Assembly: GCA_019931185.1 (NCBI GenBank)
Contig: JAINDK010000071.1
Location: 1 to 44,512, forward strand
Length of the DNA: 44,512 bases
DNA from: Bryobacter sp. CoA8 C33
GTDB taxonomy: Bacteria; Acidobacteriota; Terriglobia; Bryobacterales; Bryobacteraceae
Reading direction: 5' to 3'
The notes beneath the pieces were generated by a model. The model saw only the letters and a list, made by a program, of their open reading frames with translations. It did not search any database and was not told the DNA's origin. A program made the position numbers and the translations under genes. Below, one piece after another: positions 16,730 to 25,299 of the stretch (position 1 is its first letter; each line of letters opens with the position of its first letter).

Positions 16730-18118
16730 ATGGAAAAACGCTTCTGGTCCCGCCGTGAACTCCTGCACCGCGCCGGCGGTGGCATCGCCGGCATCGCCGC
16801 TGCTGAACTTCTCAGCGGCGCCTCCCTCATGGCCCCTCGCCAGCCCCACTTCCCCGCCAAAGCCAAAGCAGTCATCTCCATCTTCTGCTACGGCGGCGTC
16901 AGCCACATCGACACCTTCGACCCCAAACCCTACCTCGTCAAACACGCCGGCGAAACCATCCCCGGCAAAAGCGTCGTCCCCTCTCAAGGCACTCCCGGTG
17001 GCCTCATGCCCTCCCTCTGGGAATCGAAAAAGCACGGCCGCTGCGGCATGGACGTCTCCACCCTCTTCCCCCATGTCGCCAAACACGTCGACAAACTCGC
17101 CCTCATCCGCTCGATGTACTCCAAGTCCAATGACCATGCCCCCGCCCTCTACCAGATGAACACCGGCTTCATCCAGGCCGGCTACCCCTCCATGGGCTCC
17201 TGGGTCACCTACGGCCTAGGCACCGAAAATCAGAATCTCCCCGCCTTCGTCGTCTTCTCCGACCCCCGCGGCGGCCCCATCGGCGGCGCTCCCAACTGGG
17301 GCAATGGCTTCATGCCCGCTGCCTTCCAGGGCACCCAGTTCCGCTCCACCGGCGATCCCATCGTCGATCTCAAGCCCCCCAAGGACATGGACGATTCGCG
17401 CCAGCGCCGCTGGCTCGCCTTCCTCCAAAAACTCAACGAAGACCACCTCGCGAAAAATCCCCAGGACAGCGAACTCTCCGCCCGCATCGCCTCCTACGAG
17501 CTCGCCTACAAAATGCAGACTGAGGCCAGCGAAGCCGTCGACCTCAACAAAGAGTCCCCCGCCACGCGCGCCCTCTACGGCCTCGATGAACCCCGCAGCG
17601 AATACTTCGGCCGCCAGGCCCTCATGGCCCGCCGCCTCGTCGAACGCGGCGTTCGCTACGTCCAGATCTTCTCCGGCGGCGGCAACTTCCAGGAAAGCTG
17701 GGACGCCCACTGGGACATCCGCGAAAATCACGAAATGCACTGCGGTGAAACCGACAAGCCCATCGCCGGTCTCCTCGCCGACCTCGAGTCCCGCGGCCTG
17801 CTCGACTCCACCCTCGTCATCTGGCACGGTGAGTTCGGCCGCCTCCCCATCTCTCAGCGCATGGATGGCCGCGATCACAACCCCTATGGCTTCTCCATCT
17901 GGCTCGCCGGCGGCGGCATCAAAGGCGGCTCCATCCTCGGCTCCACCGACGAGTTCGGCCTCGCCGCCGAAGAGAATCGCAAGAGTGTCAACGACGTCCA
18001 CGCCACCATCCTCCACTGCCTCGGCTTCGACCACACCCGCCTCACTTACCCCTATAACGGCCGCATGTTCCGCCTCACCGACGTCGAGGGCGAGGTCATC
18101 AAGGAGATCCTTACCTAG
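16730..18118 (+). CDS. DUF1501 family protein, Tat-exported, sulfatase/alkaline-phosphatase fold
   Basis: A 462-residue partner of the gene above. The N-terminus has a twin-arginine signal (WSRRELLHRAGGGIAGIAAAELL). The body has the DUF1501 landmarks FCYGGVSHIDTFDPKPYL near 47-64, the KSNDHAPALYQMNTGF segment near 125-140, and WHGEFGRLP followed by GRDHNPYGFSIWLAGGGIKGG in the last third. These are probable metal ligands of an alkaline-phosphatase-like fold, but the substrate is unknown. The start is ATG 16730, nine bases after the AAGGAG at 16715-16720 and 13 bases after the upstream stop, so the two form an operon. The final bases overlap the convergent exbD remnant. Confidence 0.92.
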   Translation: MEKRFWSRRELLHRAGGGIAGIAAAELLSGASLMAPRQPHFPAKAKAVISIFCYGGVSHIDTFDPKPYLVKHAGETIPGKSVVPSQGTPGGLMPSLWESKKHGRCGMDVSTLFPHVAKHVDKLALIRSMYSKSNDHAPALYQMNTGFIQAGYPSMGSWVTYGLGTENQNLPAFVVFSDPRGGPIGGAPNWGNGFMPAAFQGTQFRSTGDPIVDLKPPKDMDDSRQRRWLAFLQKLNEDHLAKNPQDSELSARIASYELAYKMQTEASEAVDLNKESPATRALYGLDEPRSEYFGRQALMARRLVERGVRYVQIFSGGGNFQESWDAHWDIRENHEMHCGETDKPIAGLLADLESRGLLDSTLVIWHGEFGRLPISQRMDGRDHNPYGFSIWLAGGGIKGGSILGSTDEFGLAAEENRKSVNDVHATILHCLGFDHTRLTYPYNGRMFRLTDVEGEVIKEILT

Positions 18119-18441
18119 GCTTCCGCATCAGCGCCACCTGATTTAGACCTTCATCCCGCGCCACATCGAGCACCCGCGCCGCCCGCCGCCCGAGCATCTC
18201 CCTTAGCCGCCCCGCCGTCCCTCCATTCCCATCACTTCCTGCTTCGCCCGGATCTCCCCATCCCGGCCTCCACTCACCTCCACACATCCTCCGCCTCTTT
18301 CGCTGCTGCCTCCCCCGGCGCCTTCGCCTCCAGCCCCTTCGCTCTCTCCGGAGCAATCACCAGAAAGATGATCAACAACACCAGCAACACATCGATTATC
18401 GGCGTTACATGGATCCCGCCGGCCTGGTTCCCCATCGCCAT
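18111..18441 (-). pseudogene. Broken ExbD/TolR-like biopolymer transport gene
   Basis: Three pieces in three frames together resemble ExbD/TolR. The first frame starts at 18441 with MAMGNQAGGIHVTPIIDVLL and the single membrane helix VLLVLLIIFLVIAPE, then stops after EDVWR. Shifting frame there continues with VEVSGGRDGEIRAKQEVMG. A second shift gives RLREMLGRRAARVLDVARDE and GLNQVALMRKPR to a TAA at 18111. The usual stretch between REML and the RVLDVA helix (about 10-15 residues) is missing, so sequencing error alone would not explain it. There is no exbB or tolQ beside it. The catalytic-type Asp of the helix (PIIDVLL) is still present. Confidence 0.75.
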
Positions 18442-18529
18442 CGCTCCACCGCCTTTCAATCCCTTCGACACCACGCCAGCCCGCCAGGTTTCCCCTCCTT
18501 CACCATTCCTCACTCCCCGCAAAGCGCCC

Positions 18530-19972
18530 TTACTTCTTCGCCGCAACATCCAACAGGAGATTCTTGATCATCCTCAATCCCGACACCAGCGACTCCACCG
18601 GTACCCTCTCGTCGTTGCCGTGCATCCGCGTCAAATCCTCAGCCGTGATCGGATAGGGATAAATCCCATAAACCGGTACTCCTCGCGAACGCCACGCATA
18701 CGCGTCCGTCCCCGCTTGAAACAGATAAGGCGTCACCAACGCCTCCGGGTACGTCAGCTTCGCATGCTTCGCCAGTGCCTCATACAGCTCCGTCGTTAAC
18801 GGAGACTCGGGAATCGGCTTCGTCCGCCGCTCCGCCGCTGCCGCCATCGCCTTCTCCTGCTCGGCTGTCAGCGGCGCATTCGACAACCGCATCGGCGCCT
18901 CCATCACTTCCACCATTGGATCGTTGATCAACGTCTGCAATTCATCGATCAGTTCTCCTGCCGTTGTCCCTGGAATCACCCGAAAATTGATCGTCGCATC
19001 CGCCGATCCCGGGATCACGTTCCCCCGGAATCCCGCGTTCAAAAACACCGGGGCAATCGTGTTCCGCATGATCGCGTGCAGCAGCGTGTTCTCGCTGATC
19101 GCCTTGTCGGCCGCCTTCACCGTCTCCGGGTCCGCCGAGGTCACCAGATTCTTGAAGTGCGTCTTCAGTGGCTCTTCCGACACTTCCCCCAACGTCAGAA
19201 AAAACTTCCGCGTCGAATCGTTCAGCTTCGGCTTCGTGTCGTAGGTGCTCAGCTTCGCCATGGCCCGCGACAGCCGGAAGATCGCATTATCCGCTAGCGG
19301 CATCGAACTGTGCGTCGATGTGCCCTTGGCCCGGATCAGGATGTTGATCGCCGCCTTGTCCGCCGTCGAGATCGAAACATATTTCACCTGATTTGTTTTT
19401 TCGTCTTTGACGATCCACCCGCCCTCGTTCAAGGAGAACTCACAATCAATCTTGTCCCAATGCCGCTCCGCCAGCCATCCCGTGTTGTAGGGCCCCCCTT
19501 CTTCATCCGCCTCCGACAGCAGAATGATGTCCCGGTCCAACTCCACCTTGCTCCGCGCAATTTCCAGTACCGCCTGCGCGAACACCGCCAACCCTCCCTT
19601 CACATCGATCGCCCCTCGCCCCACGATATAGCCATCCCGCACCACTCCCGCGAACGGATCCACGCTCCACTTCTCCCGCTCTACTCCCACCACATCCGCA
19701 TGCCCAGCCAGTAGAATCGGCTTCTTCTTGCCGTTGCCCCTCAGCCGCGCGATAAAGTGCGATTTTCCCTTCTGCGGCGTCGGAATGATGTCTACCTCAA
19801 AGCCCGCCTCCTTGAAAATCGGCGCCAGAAACTGCCCGATCTGATCCTCGTTCCCCGGCGGATTCGACGTATTGATCCGGATCAGATCCACCAATAGCTT
19901 CGCTACCGGCGGCAATTCTCCTTGCGCTGGAAGTAGCGTCGTCAACATCAGAATGACCAATATGGCGCGCAT
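18530..19972 (-). CDS. Secreted M20-family metallopeptidase (ArgE/DapE/CPG2-like)
   Basis: A 480-residue zinc peptidase or deacylase with a signal peptide (MRAILVILMLTTLLPAQG). The dinuclear metal site is readable: LLAGHADVVG near 88-97 (His and the next Asp), GRGAIDVKGGLAVF near 118-131 (bridging Asp), and LSEADEEGG near 154-162 (general-base Glu and ligand Glu). The dimerisation lid follows (KAAINILIRAKGTSTHSS). The specific substrate, a peptide or acyl-amino acid, is not deducible. Downstream is the exbD remnant; upstream, 50 bases away, is a D-aminoacylase on the same strand. Together they suggest scavenging of modified amino acids or peptides. Confidence 0.9.
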   Translation of the reverse strand: MRAILVILMLTTLLPAQGELPPVAKLLVDLIRINTSNPPGNEDQIGQFLAPIFKEAGFEVDIIPTPQKGKSHFIARLRGNGKKKPILLAGHADVVGVEREKWSVDPFAGVVRDGYIVGRGAIDVKGGLAVFAQAVLEIARSKVELDRDIILLSEADEEGGPYNTGWLAERHWDKIDCEFSLNEGGWIVKDEKTNQVKYVSISTADKAAINILIRAKGTSTHSSMPLADNAIFRLSRAMAKLSTYDTKPKLNDSTRKFFLTLGEVSEEPLKTHFKNLVTSADPETVKAADKAISENTLLHAIMRNTIAPVFLNAGFRGNVIPGSADATINFRVIPGTTAGELIDELQTLINDPMVEVMEAPMRLSNAPLTAEQEKAMAAAAERRTKPIPESPLTTELYEALAKHAKLTYPEALVTPYLFQAGTDAYAWRSRGVPVYGIYPYPITAEDLTRMHGNDERVPVESLVSGLRMIKNLLLDVAAKK

Positions 19973-20022
19973 ATAGAAACCTCTCTCTCGGCTTAAAGGG
20001 CCAAGAACAATCGCCTGGTAGC

Positions 20023-21471
20023 CTACTCCTGCTTCCTGCTGCTTGTCAACACACTCCGTATCGCTTGTCCCGGAAACACATTCTCAACTGTTTTCCCCTC
20101 ATCCACCACCGCCACGCCGTTTACAATCACATACGCCATCCCCCGCGAAAACTGCGGCCCCGTCTCATACGTCCCCGTGTCTTTCACCGTCTCCGGATCA
20201 AACACGGTAATGTCGGCGTCCGCCCCCACTCGAATCCGCCCCTTGTTCTTCATCTGTGGCGACAACGCCTCCAGCCTCTGCGCCGGCAACAGCGTCATCC
20301 GCCGCAGCGCCTCGACCAGCGTCGTCACCTTCAACTCCCTTACATACTCCCCCAACACCTTGCTGAACGTCCCCCCGCCACGCGGATGCGCACCCTTCGC
20401 ATACGGCATCGTGTCGGAGGCCACAATCACAAACGGCGACGCCATCGCCAGCCGGATCCACTCCGGCTTCATCGAATGCTGGATCACGATCCCCCCCTGC
20501 TTCCGGTATTTCTCAAAAGTTTCCTTCGTTAGCCGCTCCCCCGTCGCCTGCCACTGCAAGTCGCCGTAACTGCTGTTCATCGACTTCTGCCAGCCCTCAT
20601 CAAAAATCGCCGACTCGATAAACGTCGACCCCGCCGTGTACGGATACGCCTCCGTCGTAACATCAATCCCCCTCTTCCGCGCCCCCGCGATCATCTCCAG
20701 AATCCACGGCAGCGCCCCCCGCGTCGAACTGTTCAAGTGCACGATATGCAGACTCGCCCCCGTCCCCGCCGCGTTCGCTATCGCCTCCTGCACCCCTTCT
20801 TCCCCCCGCCCCCTCACGTGCGTGTACACCGGAACCTTCCACCGCGCCGCCATCTGATACACCTTGAAAAATTCCGACCGGCTCGCCCCCGGCACATACG
20901 CCGGCAACACCCCCAGCCCTAGCCCTCCTTCCTTCAGCCCCTTCTCCATCAGATAGGCCAGCCGGCTGAACTCCTCTTCATCCTCCAAACTGTCGTCCCG
21001 CCCCTTTATCGCCAGCGCCGACAGCGAATTCTTCATTGGCATCCCCGCATACTTCTTCATCGCTGCCACCCGCAACGCCGTATGCGAAACCGTCGCCCCG
21101 TAGTTCAATACCGCCTTCCCCGCCCGCCCCTCCAGATAGTCCTGAATCGCCGGCAACCCCGCCTCCAGCTCGAGCGCCGTCGTCACCCCATCGTGCGCCT
21201 GATACAGGTTCGAGATGTTGTTGATCCCGTGCGAGTGCAAATCGATAAATCCCGGCGACACCACATGCCGGCTCGCATCGATCACCCTCTTGCCCTTCAG
21301 CCGCCGCGCTGAAATCGCCGCGATCTTCCCCCCTTTGATTCCCACACTCCGCACCCCATCGAGCCCACTCTCCGGGTCGATCACCCGCCCCTTCTCAATC
21401 ACCAGATCATACTCCGGCGCCTGTGCGAACATCCCCAGCAGCAAAACTGTTGTTAGCATACGCTCTATCAT
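20023..21471 (-). CDS. N-acyl-D-amino-acid deacylase (D-aminoacylase), secreted
   Basis: An amidohydrolase-superfamily enzyme that would hydrolyse N-acyl-D-amino acids. It has an exported N-terminus (MIERMLTTVLLLGMFAQA), the opening strand YDLVIEKGRVIDPESGLDG, and the metal motif GFIDLHSHGIN (HxH). Later landmarks are VPVYTHVRGRGEEG, LHIVHLNSS, EAYPYTAGST, and the C-terminal ASDTMPYAKGAHPRGGGTF followed by the composite-domain ending GADADITVFDPETV. That combination is typical of D-aminoacylase/DAN deacylases, though dihydroorotase-like relatives cannot be excluded. I use ATG 21471 (482 residues); ATG 21459 is possible. The open frame upstream of 21471 runs into the divergent gene and has no signal-like sequence. 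Confidence 0.87.
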   Translation of the reverse strand: MIERMLTTVLLLGMFAQAPEYDLVIEKGRVIDPESGLDGVRSVGIKGGKIAAISARRLKGKRVIDASRHVVSPGFIDLHSHGINNISNLYQAHDGVTTALELEAGLPAIQDYLEGRAGKAVLNYGATVSHTALRVAAMKKYAGMPMKNSLSALAIKGRDDSLEDEEEFSRLAYLMEKGLKEGGLGLGVLPAYVPGASRSEFFKVYQMAARWKVPVYTHVRGRGEEGVQEAIANAAGTGASLHIVHLNSSTRGALPWILEMIAGARKRGIDVTTEAYPYTAGSTFIESAIFDEGWQKSMNSSYGDLQWQATGERLTKETFEKYRKQGGIVIQHSMKPEWIRLAMASPFVIVASDTMPYAKGAHPRGGGTFSKVLGEYVRELKVTTLVEALRRMTLLPAQRLEALSPQMKNKGRIRVGADADITVFDPETVKDTGTYETGPQFSRGMAYVIVNGVAVVDEGKTVENVFPGQAIRSVLTSSRKQE

Positions 21472-21481
21472 ACGGCCTGCC

Positions 21482-21988
21482 ATGAGACTTGCCATACCCC
21501 TGCTGCTCTCCGCGGCCCTTCTTTCCCCCCAACCTCCTCCCGTCGCCGCCCGCCGCACCGGCGCCCCCGGTTGGCTTGCCCTCACTCCCGCCCGCGATGG
21601 CTTTGCCTGGCAAGCCTACCGCCCCGGCCTCAAGGCCCTCGTCTACACCCGTGGCCTCAAACCCTCCCCCGTCACCACCTGCTTCGACCGCTCCGAAACC
21701 GGCTCCTTCTTCGAACAAAACCCCATCCTCCTCACCTGCGACGCCCGCGCCTACCGCGTCGAAGTTTTCGGCCTCCACTCCCCGCTCGCCCGCCTCGAAT
21801 TCTCCACCGGCCCCGCCAAACAAATCCTCAAGCGCTGGAAAATCGGCGACCAACCCGCCGAACTCGTCTTCGCCGGCGACCTCGACGGCGACTCCAAACT
21901 CGACCTCCTTATCGAACACGGCGACCTCGGCCTCTACCTCTCTACTCTCGCCCGCCCCGGCCAACTCCTCGGCCACGCCCGTCTCTAG
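21482..21988 (+). CDS. Small secreted protein with a calcium-binding-like DxDGD motif
   Basis: A 168-residue protein with a signal peptide (MRLAIPLLLSAALLSPQPPP). The C-terminal third contains AGDLDGDSKLDLLIEHG, the DxDxDxxxD pattern of FG-GAP/dockerin-type calcium loops in extracellular beta-propeller or docking proteins. Only one such loop is present. Two cysteines (VTTCFD and LLTCDA) may pair. No enzyme motif is seen. The start, ATG 21482, is only ten bases from the start of the divergent D-aminoacylase, so at least one of the two promoters must lie inside a coding region. An extended open frame upstream is antisense to that gene and was not used. Confidence 0.7.
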   Translation: MRLAIPLLLSAALLSPQPPPVAARRTGAPGWLALTPARDGFAWQAYRPGLKALVYTRGLKPSPVTTCFDRSETGSFFEQNPILLTCDARAYRVEVFGLHSPLARLEFSTGPAKQILKRWKIGDQPAELVFAGDLDGDSKLDLLIEHGDLGLYLSTLARPGQLLGHARL

Positions 21989-22004
21989 CTCCAACCCATC
22001 CCCA

Positions 22005-22031
22005 ATTCGCCGGGCAGTATGCCCGGCGAAT
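22005..22031. terminator. 12-bp perfect hairpin between convergent genes
   Basis: ATTCGCCGGGCA (22005-22016), a 3-base loop, and TGCCCGGCGAAT (22020-22031). It lies midway between two convergent stop codons. No clear T-run follows on either strand, so it is a probable but not canonical bidirectional terminator. Confidence 0.6.
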
Positions 22032-22069
22032 CCGCTTTCTCGTTAAACTGTCCACGCCGGAAACCTCGA

Positions 22070-22861
22070 TTAGTCGACGTTGATTCCAGGAGGTCCGGGC
22101 GGCCCCTGCGGCCCCATCGGCCCCTGCGGCCCCGGAGCTCCGGTTGGTCCAGTCGGTCCCGCCGGCCCCTGTACACCTGCCGGCCCCTGTACACCTGCCG
22201 GCCCCTGTACACCCGCCGGCCCCTGCGGCCCTGCCGGTCCAGGCTCCCCAGCTTCTCCCTTCATCCCGGGCACCCCCTGCGGTCCCGTTGCCCCGCGCAG
22301 CCCCATCGCTCCCTTTTCCCCAGCTTCTCCCTTCTCCCCCTTCGGCCCCCGCATCATTTGCAGAATCGGACTGCTTGCTGGCATCACATGCACCGGGTTC
22401 ACAATCCACTCCTGCGATCCAAACCGGTTACCGCCCATCGGCACCCGTAGCGCCGATAGCCCCACTCCCGCCATCTTCGGCGCCTCAATCCGCAAAAACA
22501 ACTCCACCGCATCCCCCACAGCCCATGTCGTATTCGGCCCCGTATACTCCAGTCGGATCACATTCCCCTCGTGCGTCGCCTTGAAGTTCCCTTCCGCCCC
22601 ACCCAGGTTCACTCCCTGCGCAAACATCGGCTCGGAAAACCCCGTCACCAATCCCCCGCGCAGTTCAAGCGCGATTTCAAATACCTCCCCCCGGTTCAGC
22701 GCAACTCCCGGCCCAGGGCTCAGGTTCGTCAAACTCAGCATAATGTCCTGCGTCGCACCAGCCTGCAACGCCCCTGGTACAACGCTTAACCTCAGGTCGT
22801 CCGCCGAAGCGCAACTCACTAAACCCCACACCATTGCTATTTGCACAAAAATTGATTTCAT
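22070..22861 (-). CDS. Secreted collagen-like protein
   Basis: A 263-residue protein with a signal peptide ([20 protein letters not shown]), an N-terminal globular beta-domain of about 155 residues, and a collagen-like tail of uninterrupted Gly-X-Y triplets over about 85 residues, from [17 protein letters not shown] to [14 protein letters not shown]. The globular part starts [20 protein letters not shown] and contains a [18 protein letters not shown] strand, so it resembles a cohesin-like or Ig-like surface fold; this is weak inference. A lipobox-like VSCA is present but not canonical. The tail would form a triple helix, so the protein is probably a surface trimer. Four 18-base repeats encode GPAGVQ copies. 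ATG 22891 is an alternative start that would add ten residues before the signal peptide. Confidence 0.85.
   Translation of the reverse strand: MKSIFVQIAMVWGLVSCASADDLRLSVVPGALQAGATQDIMLSLTNLSPGPGVALNRGEVFEIALELRGGLVTGFSEPMFAQGVNLGGAEGNFKATHEGNVIRLEYTGPNTTWAVGDAVELFLRIEAPKMAGVGLSALRVPMGGNRFGSQEWIVNPVHVMPASSPILQMMRGPKGEKGEAGEKGAMGLRGATGPQGVPGMKGEAGEPGPAGPQGPAGVQGPAGVQGPAGVQGPAGPTGPTGAPGPQGPMGPQGPPGPPGINVD
22164..22217. repeat. Three tandem 18-bp repeats in the collagen tail
   Basis: Unit GGCCCCTGTACACCTGCC occurs at 22164-22181 and 22182-22199 identically, and at 22200-22217 with one change. A diverged fourth copy follows. Each encodes two collagen triplets. Perfect in-frame repeats like this can change copy number by slippage, altering the length of the triple helix. 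Confidence 0.9.
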
Positions 22862-22934
22862 TGATGATCGATATCCTTTGAGACTTGCCAACCTTTGCCT
22901 TTATCGGTCCGCTTCGCCTCTTTGTGATGGAAAA

Positions 22935-23792
22935 TTAGCTCCCCGCTCCGTTTTTCTTTCCACCCAACCTCTCCCGCACCAACTCCCCAAACTCCGTCGC
23001 CTCCCCACCCCGCTGCAAATGCGGATGGTCCCGCCAACTCCACGCCGTCCATCCCATCCCCAGCTCATCGAAATAGTCGAGCAACTCCCGCCCCCACGCC
23101 AAATCCGTTGCTACCCCACCGAATTCCCCCGCGAACACCGCCTCACTCCCCGCCCTCCTCCCAAACGCCGCCTCCCATTCCCACCCCTTCCCCGGGTACA
23201 CGTGCGTCGAATACACCACGTCCCGCAGCCCCACTCTCACACCCCGCAAATCATACGCCCAGTCCAATCCCCCCACCATCAACACCCTCTCCTCATCCAC
23301 CGCCCGCACCGCCCGCCCCAGCCTCTCCGCCCACCCACACCACCGCTCCACCCCAATGTCGTGCGGCTCGTTGAACAAATCGAAAATCACCCACGGCGTC
23401 CCGCGAAACTCCCGCGCCAATACCTCCCATACCCGCTCGCTCCCCTCGTCCGGCTCCGGCGGCACCCGGTTCTTCCCCGGCCCCCACACCCGTTCCCGGT
23501 CCAGCCACTGCAAGTCCAGAATCGTATACCCGCCCCGCACCCCAATCCACTCCACCAGGTCCCGCAACTCCTCCCGGTAGCCCCGCTCCCCCAACGCCCG
23601 CGACTGCACAAACGGCACCCGCACCACGTTCGCCCCCCACCCCTCGAGCATCAACTCCAACTCCCTCTCCGTCACCCCAGCGTGCCGCGCGCTCTCATAC
23701 TCCATCCCGCTCAGGTTCACCCCGCGCAGTTGCACCGGCATCCCCGTCGCCCTCTCAACAATAAAGCGCCCGTCAACCCCGAGCGCGCTCAA
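22935..23792 (-). CDS. Glycoside hydrolase family 5 (cellulase-like) enzyme
   Basis: A 285-residue (beta/alpha)8 glycosidase. Visible GH5 landmarks are the N-terminal strand [23 protein letters not shown], the acid/base glutamate in [11 protein letters not shown] near 140-150, the histidine/tyrosine strand [11 protein letters not shown], the nucleophile glutamate in VFAGEFGG, and the closing [10 protein letters not shown]. Substrate class is open: beta-glucan, mannan or glycolipid. It lacks a signal peptide and starts with TTG at 23792 inside the end of the PhoD gene (20-base overlap), so translation is coupled. It is the last gene of the cluster that starts at 29257. Confidence 0.9.
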   Translation of the reverse strand: MSALGVDGRFIVERATGMPVQLRGVNLSGMEYESARHAGVTERELELMLEGWGANVVRVPFVQSRALGERGYREELRDLVEWIGVRGGYTILDLQWLDRERVWGPGKNRVPPEPDEGSERVWEVLAREFRGTPWVIFDLFNEPHDIGVERWCGWAERLGRAVRAVDEERVLMVGGLDWAYDLRGVRVGLRDVVYSTHVYPGKGWEWEAAFGRRAGSEAVFAGEFGGVATDLAWGRELLDYFDELGMGWTAWSWRDHPHLQRGGEATEFGELVRERLGGKKNGAGS

Positions 23793-25299
23793 GCTTCTTC
23801 GCGTAAAGGCTCGCTCCCTTCATATCGCGCAGCGTCACCGTCAGCGCCTTCGTCTTCGCATCCACCTCCACCTCACCAAAAAACTGCTTGCCCTCCGCCG
23901 GCGACAAGTTGAACTTCCCCCTCTCCGGCGCATTCGCATACAGCACCTCGATCCCAAAGGTCCCGTCCGTCACCCCCGGCCCAAACGTCCCCGCGTTCAA
24001 CGGCCCGCTCACAAACTCATAAAATCCATCAAACTCTGTAAACACCGCCTTCGCCGGATCATAGTAATGCGCCGCCGTATAGTGCACATCCGCCGTCAGC
24101 CACACCGTGTTGCGAATCTTCTCCCGCTTCATGAATCGCAGCAAATCCGCGATCTCCAACTCCCGGCCCAGCGCCGGCCCCTCCCCATTGGCCACCGCCT
24201 CAAACATCCCCCGCCCCTGCCCATCCTTGCCGTCCCCCACAATCAGCCCAATCGGCATATCCGACGCCATCACCTTCCAGTCCGCCCGCGACGCCTTCAA
24301 CTCCCGCTTCAGCCACGCCCGCTGCTCCGCTCCCAAAAACTCCGTCTCCGGCCCCTCCTTCTCCTGCCGGTTATACGAATTCGCCGCCCGGTAGCTCCGC
24401 ATATCCAGCAAAAACACATCCACCAGCGGCCCATAGCTCAACTTCCGGTACACCCGCTCGCTCTCCACCCCACTCACCCGCATCGGCGCATACTCCCGGA
24501 ACGCCTGCCCGCCCCGCGCCGCCAGCAGATCAATGCTCTTCTCCGTGTATTTCCCATCCCCTCTTAAATCCTTCCCCGGTGACCAGTTATTCGTCACCTC
24601 ATGGTCGTCCCACTGCCACACCTGCGCCACCTGCGCATTGAACCTTCTCACATGCTCGTCCATCAGGTTGTACTGATACGCCCCGCGAAACTCCCCCAGC
24701 GTCTCCGCCACCTTCCTCTTGGCCTCCGTCGTCACATTGCGCCACTTCACCCCCGACGGCGTCGTCCATTCCCCAGCCAACGGCCCATCCGCATAAATCG
24801 TATCCCCGCTGTGCAGAAAAAAATCCGGCTCCCGCCGCATCATCTCCCGAAAAATCGTAATCCCCCCCAGATCCGGATTGATCCCATACCCCTGCCCCAC
24901 CATGTCCCCGCTCCATAGAAAACGCACATTCCGCCCCGCTCCCGGCGCCGTCCGCGTATGCCCGCTCACCGCCTCGCTCAACGCCCGCCCCTCCCTCAGA
25001 TCCTCCGCCCACACCCGGTAATGCACATCCGCCCCCGCCGGCAATCCGCTCACCACATGCCGCCCCGTATAATCCGTCTCCGGCAGCAGATGCGGCCCCC
25101 TCACCCGCTGGATCACCTGCTTGAACTTCTCATCGAGCGCCACCTCCACCCACATCCGCGACGGCCGGTCCGCCCGCGTCCACACCAGCACACTGTCCCC
25201 CGCCGGGTCTCCCGTCTGCACCCCCTGCGTCAGCCGCGGCCGCCCGCTCTCGGCCCGCAAAAACAGCGGCGCCCCCAATAAAAAACTTCTGCGCTCCAT
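23773..25299 (-). CDS. PhoD-type alkaline phosphatase/phosphodiesterase, Tat-exported
   Basis: A 508-residue metallo-phosphoesterase. The N-terminus [11 protein letters not shown] is a short twin-arginine signal. A Fn3-like PhoD N-terminal domain follows (FTQGVQTGD-like [20 protein letters not shown]). Catalytic landmarks are [46 protein letters not shown] and the C-terminal [13 protein letters not shown], which supply the Asp, Asn and His metal ligands. PhoD enzymes hydrolyse phosphate esters such as phospholipids or teichoic acids with Ca and Fe. The ATG overlaps the ceramidase stop (TGATG). The enzyme is expected in the periplasm. Confidence 0.93.
   Translation of the reverse strand: MERRSFLLGAPLFLRAESGRPRLTQGVQTGDPAGDSVLVWTRADRPSRMWVEVALDEKFKQVIQRVRGPHLLPETDYTGRHVVSGLPAGADVHYRVWAEDLREGRALSEAVSGHTRTAPGAGRNVRFLWSGDMVGQGYGINPDLGGITIFREMMRREPDFFLHSGDTIYADGPLAGEWTTPSGVKWRNVTTEAKRKVAETLGEFRGAYQYNLMDEHVRRFNAQVAQVWQWDDHEVTNNWSPGKDLRGDGKYTEKSIDLLAARGGQAFREYAPMRVSGVESERVYRKLSYGPLVDVFLLDMRSYRAANSYNRQEKEGPETEFLGAEQRAWLKRELKASRADWKVMASDMPIGLIVGDGKDGQGRGMFEAVANGEGPALGRELEIADLLRFMKREKIRNTVWLTADVHYTAAHYYDPAKAVFTEFDGFYEFVSGPLNAGTFGPGVTDGTFGIEVLYANAPERGKFNLSPAEGKQFFGEVEVDAKTKALTVTLRDMKGASLYAKKLERARG

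Noticed and set aside
22080-23912. 610-codon + strand frame rich in Gly-Pro, seemingly another collagen
   Set aside because: It is the complement of the true collagen-like gene and GH5 on the - strand; the Gly-Pro pattern arises because the repeat is nearly symmetrical.
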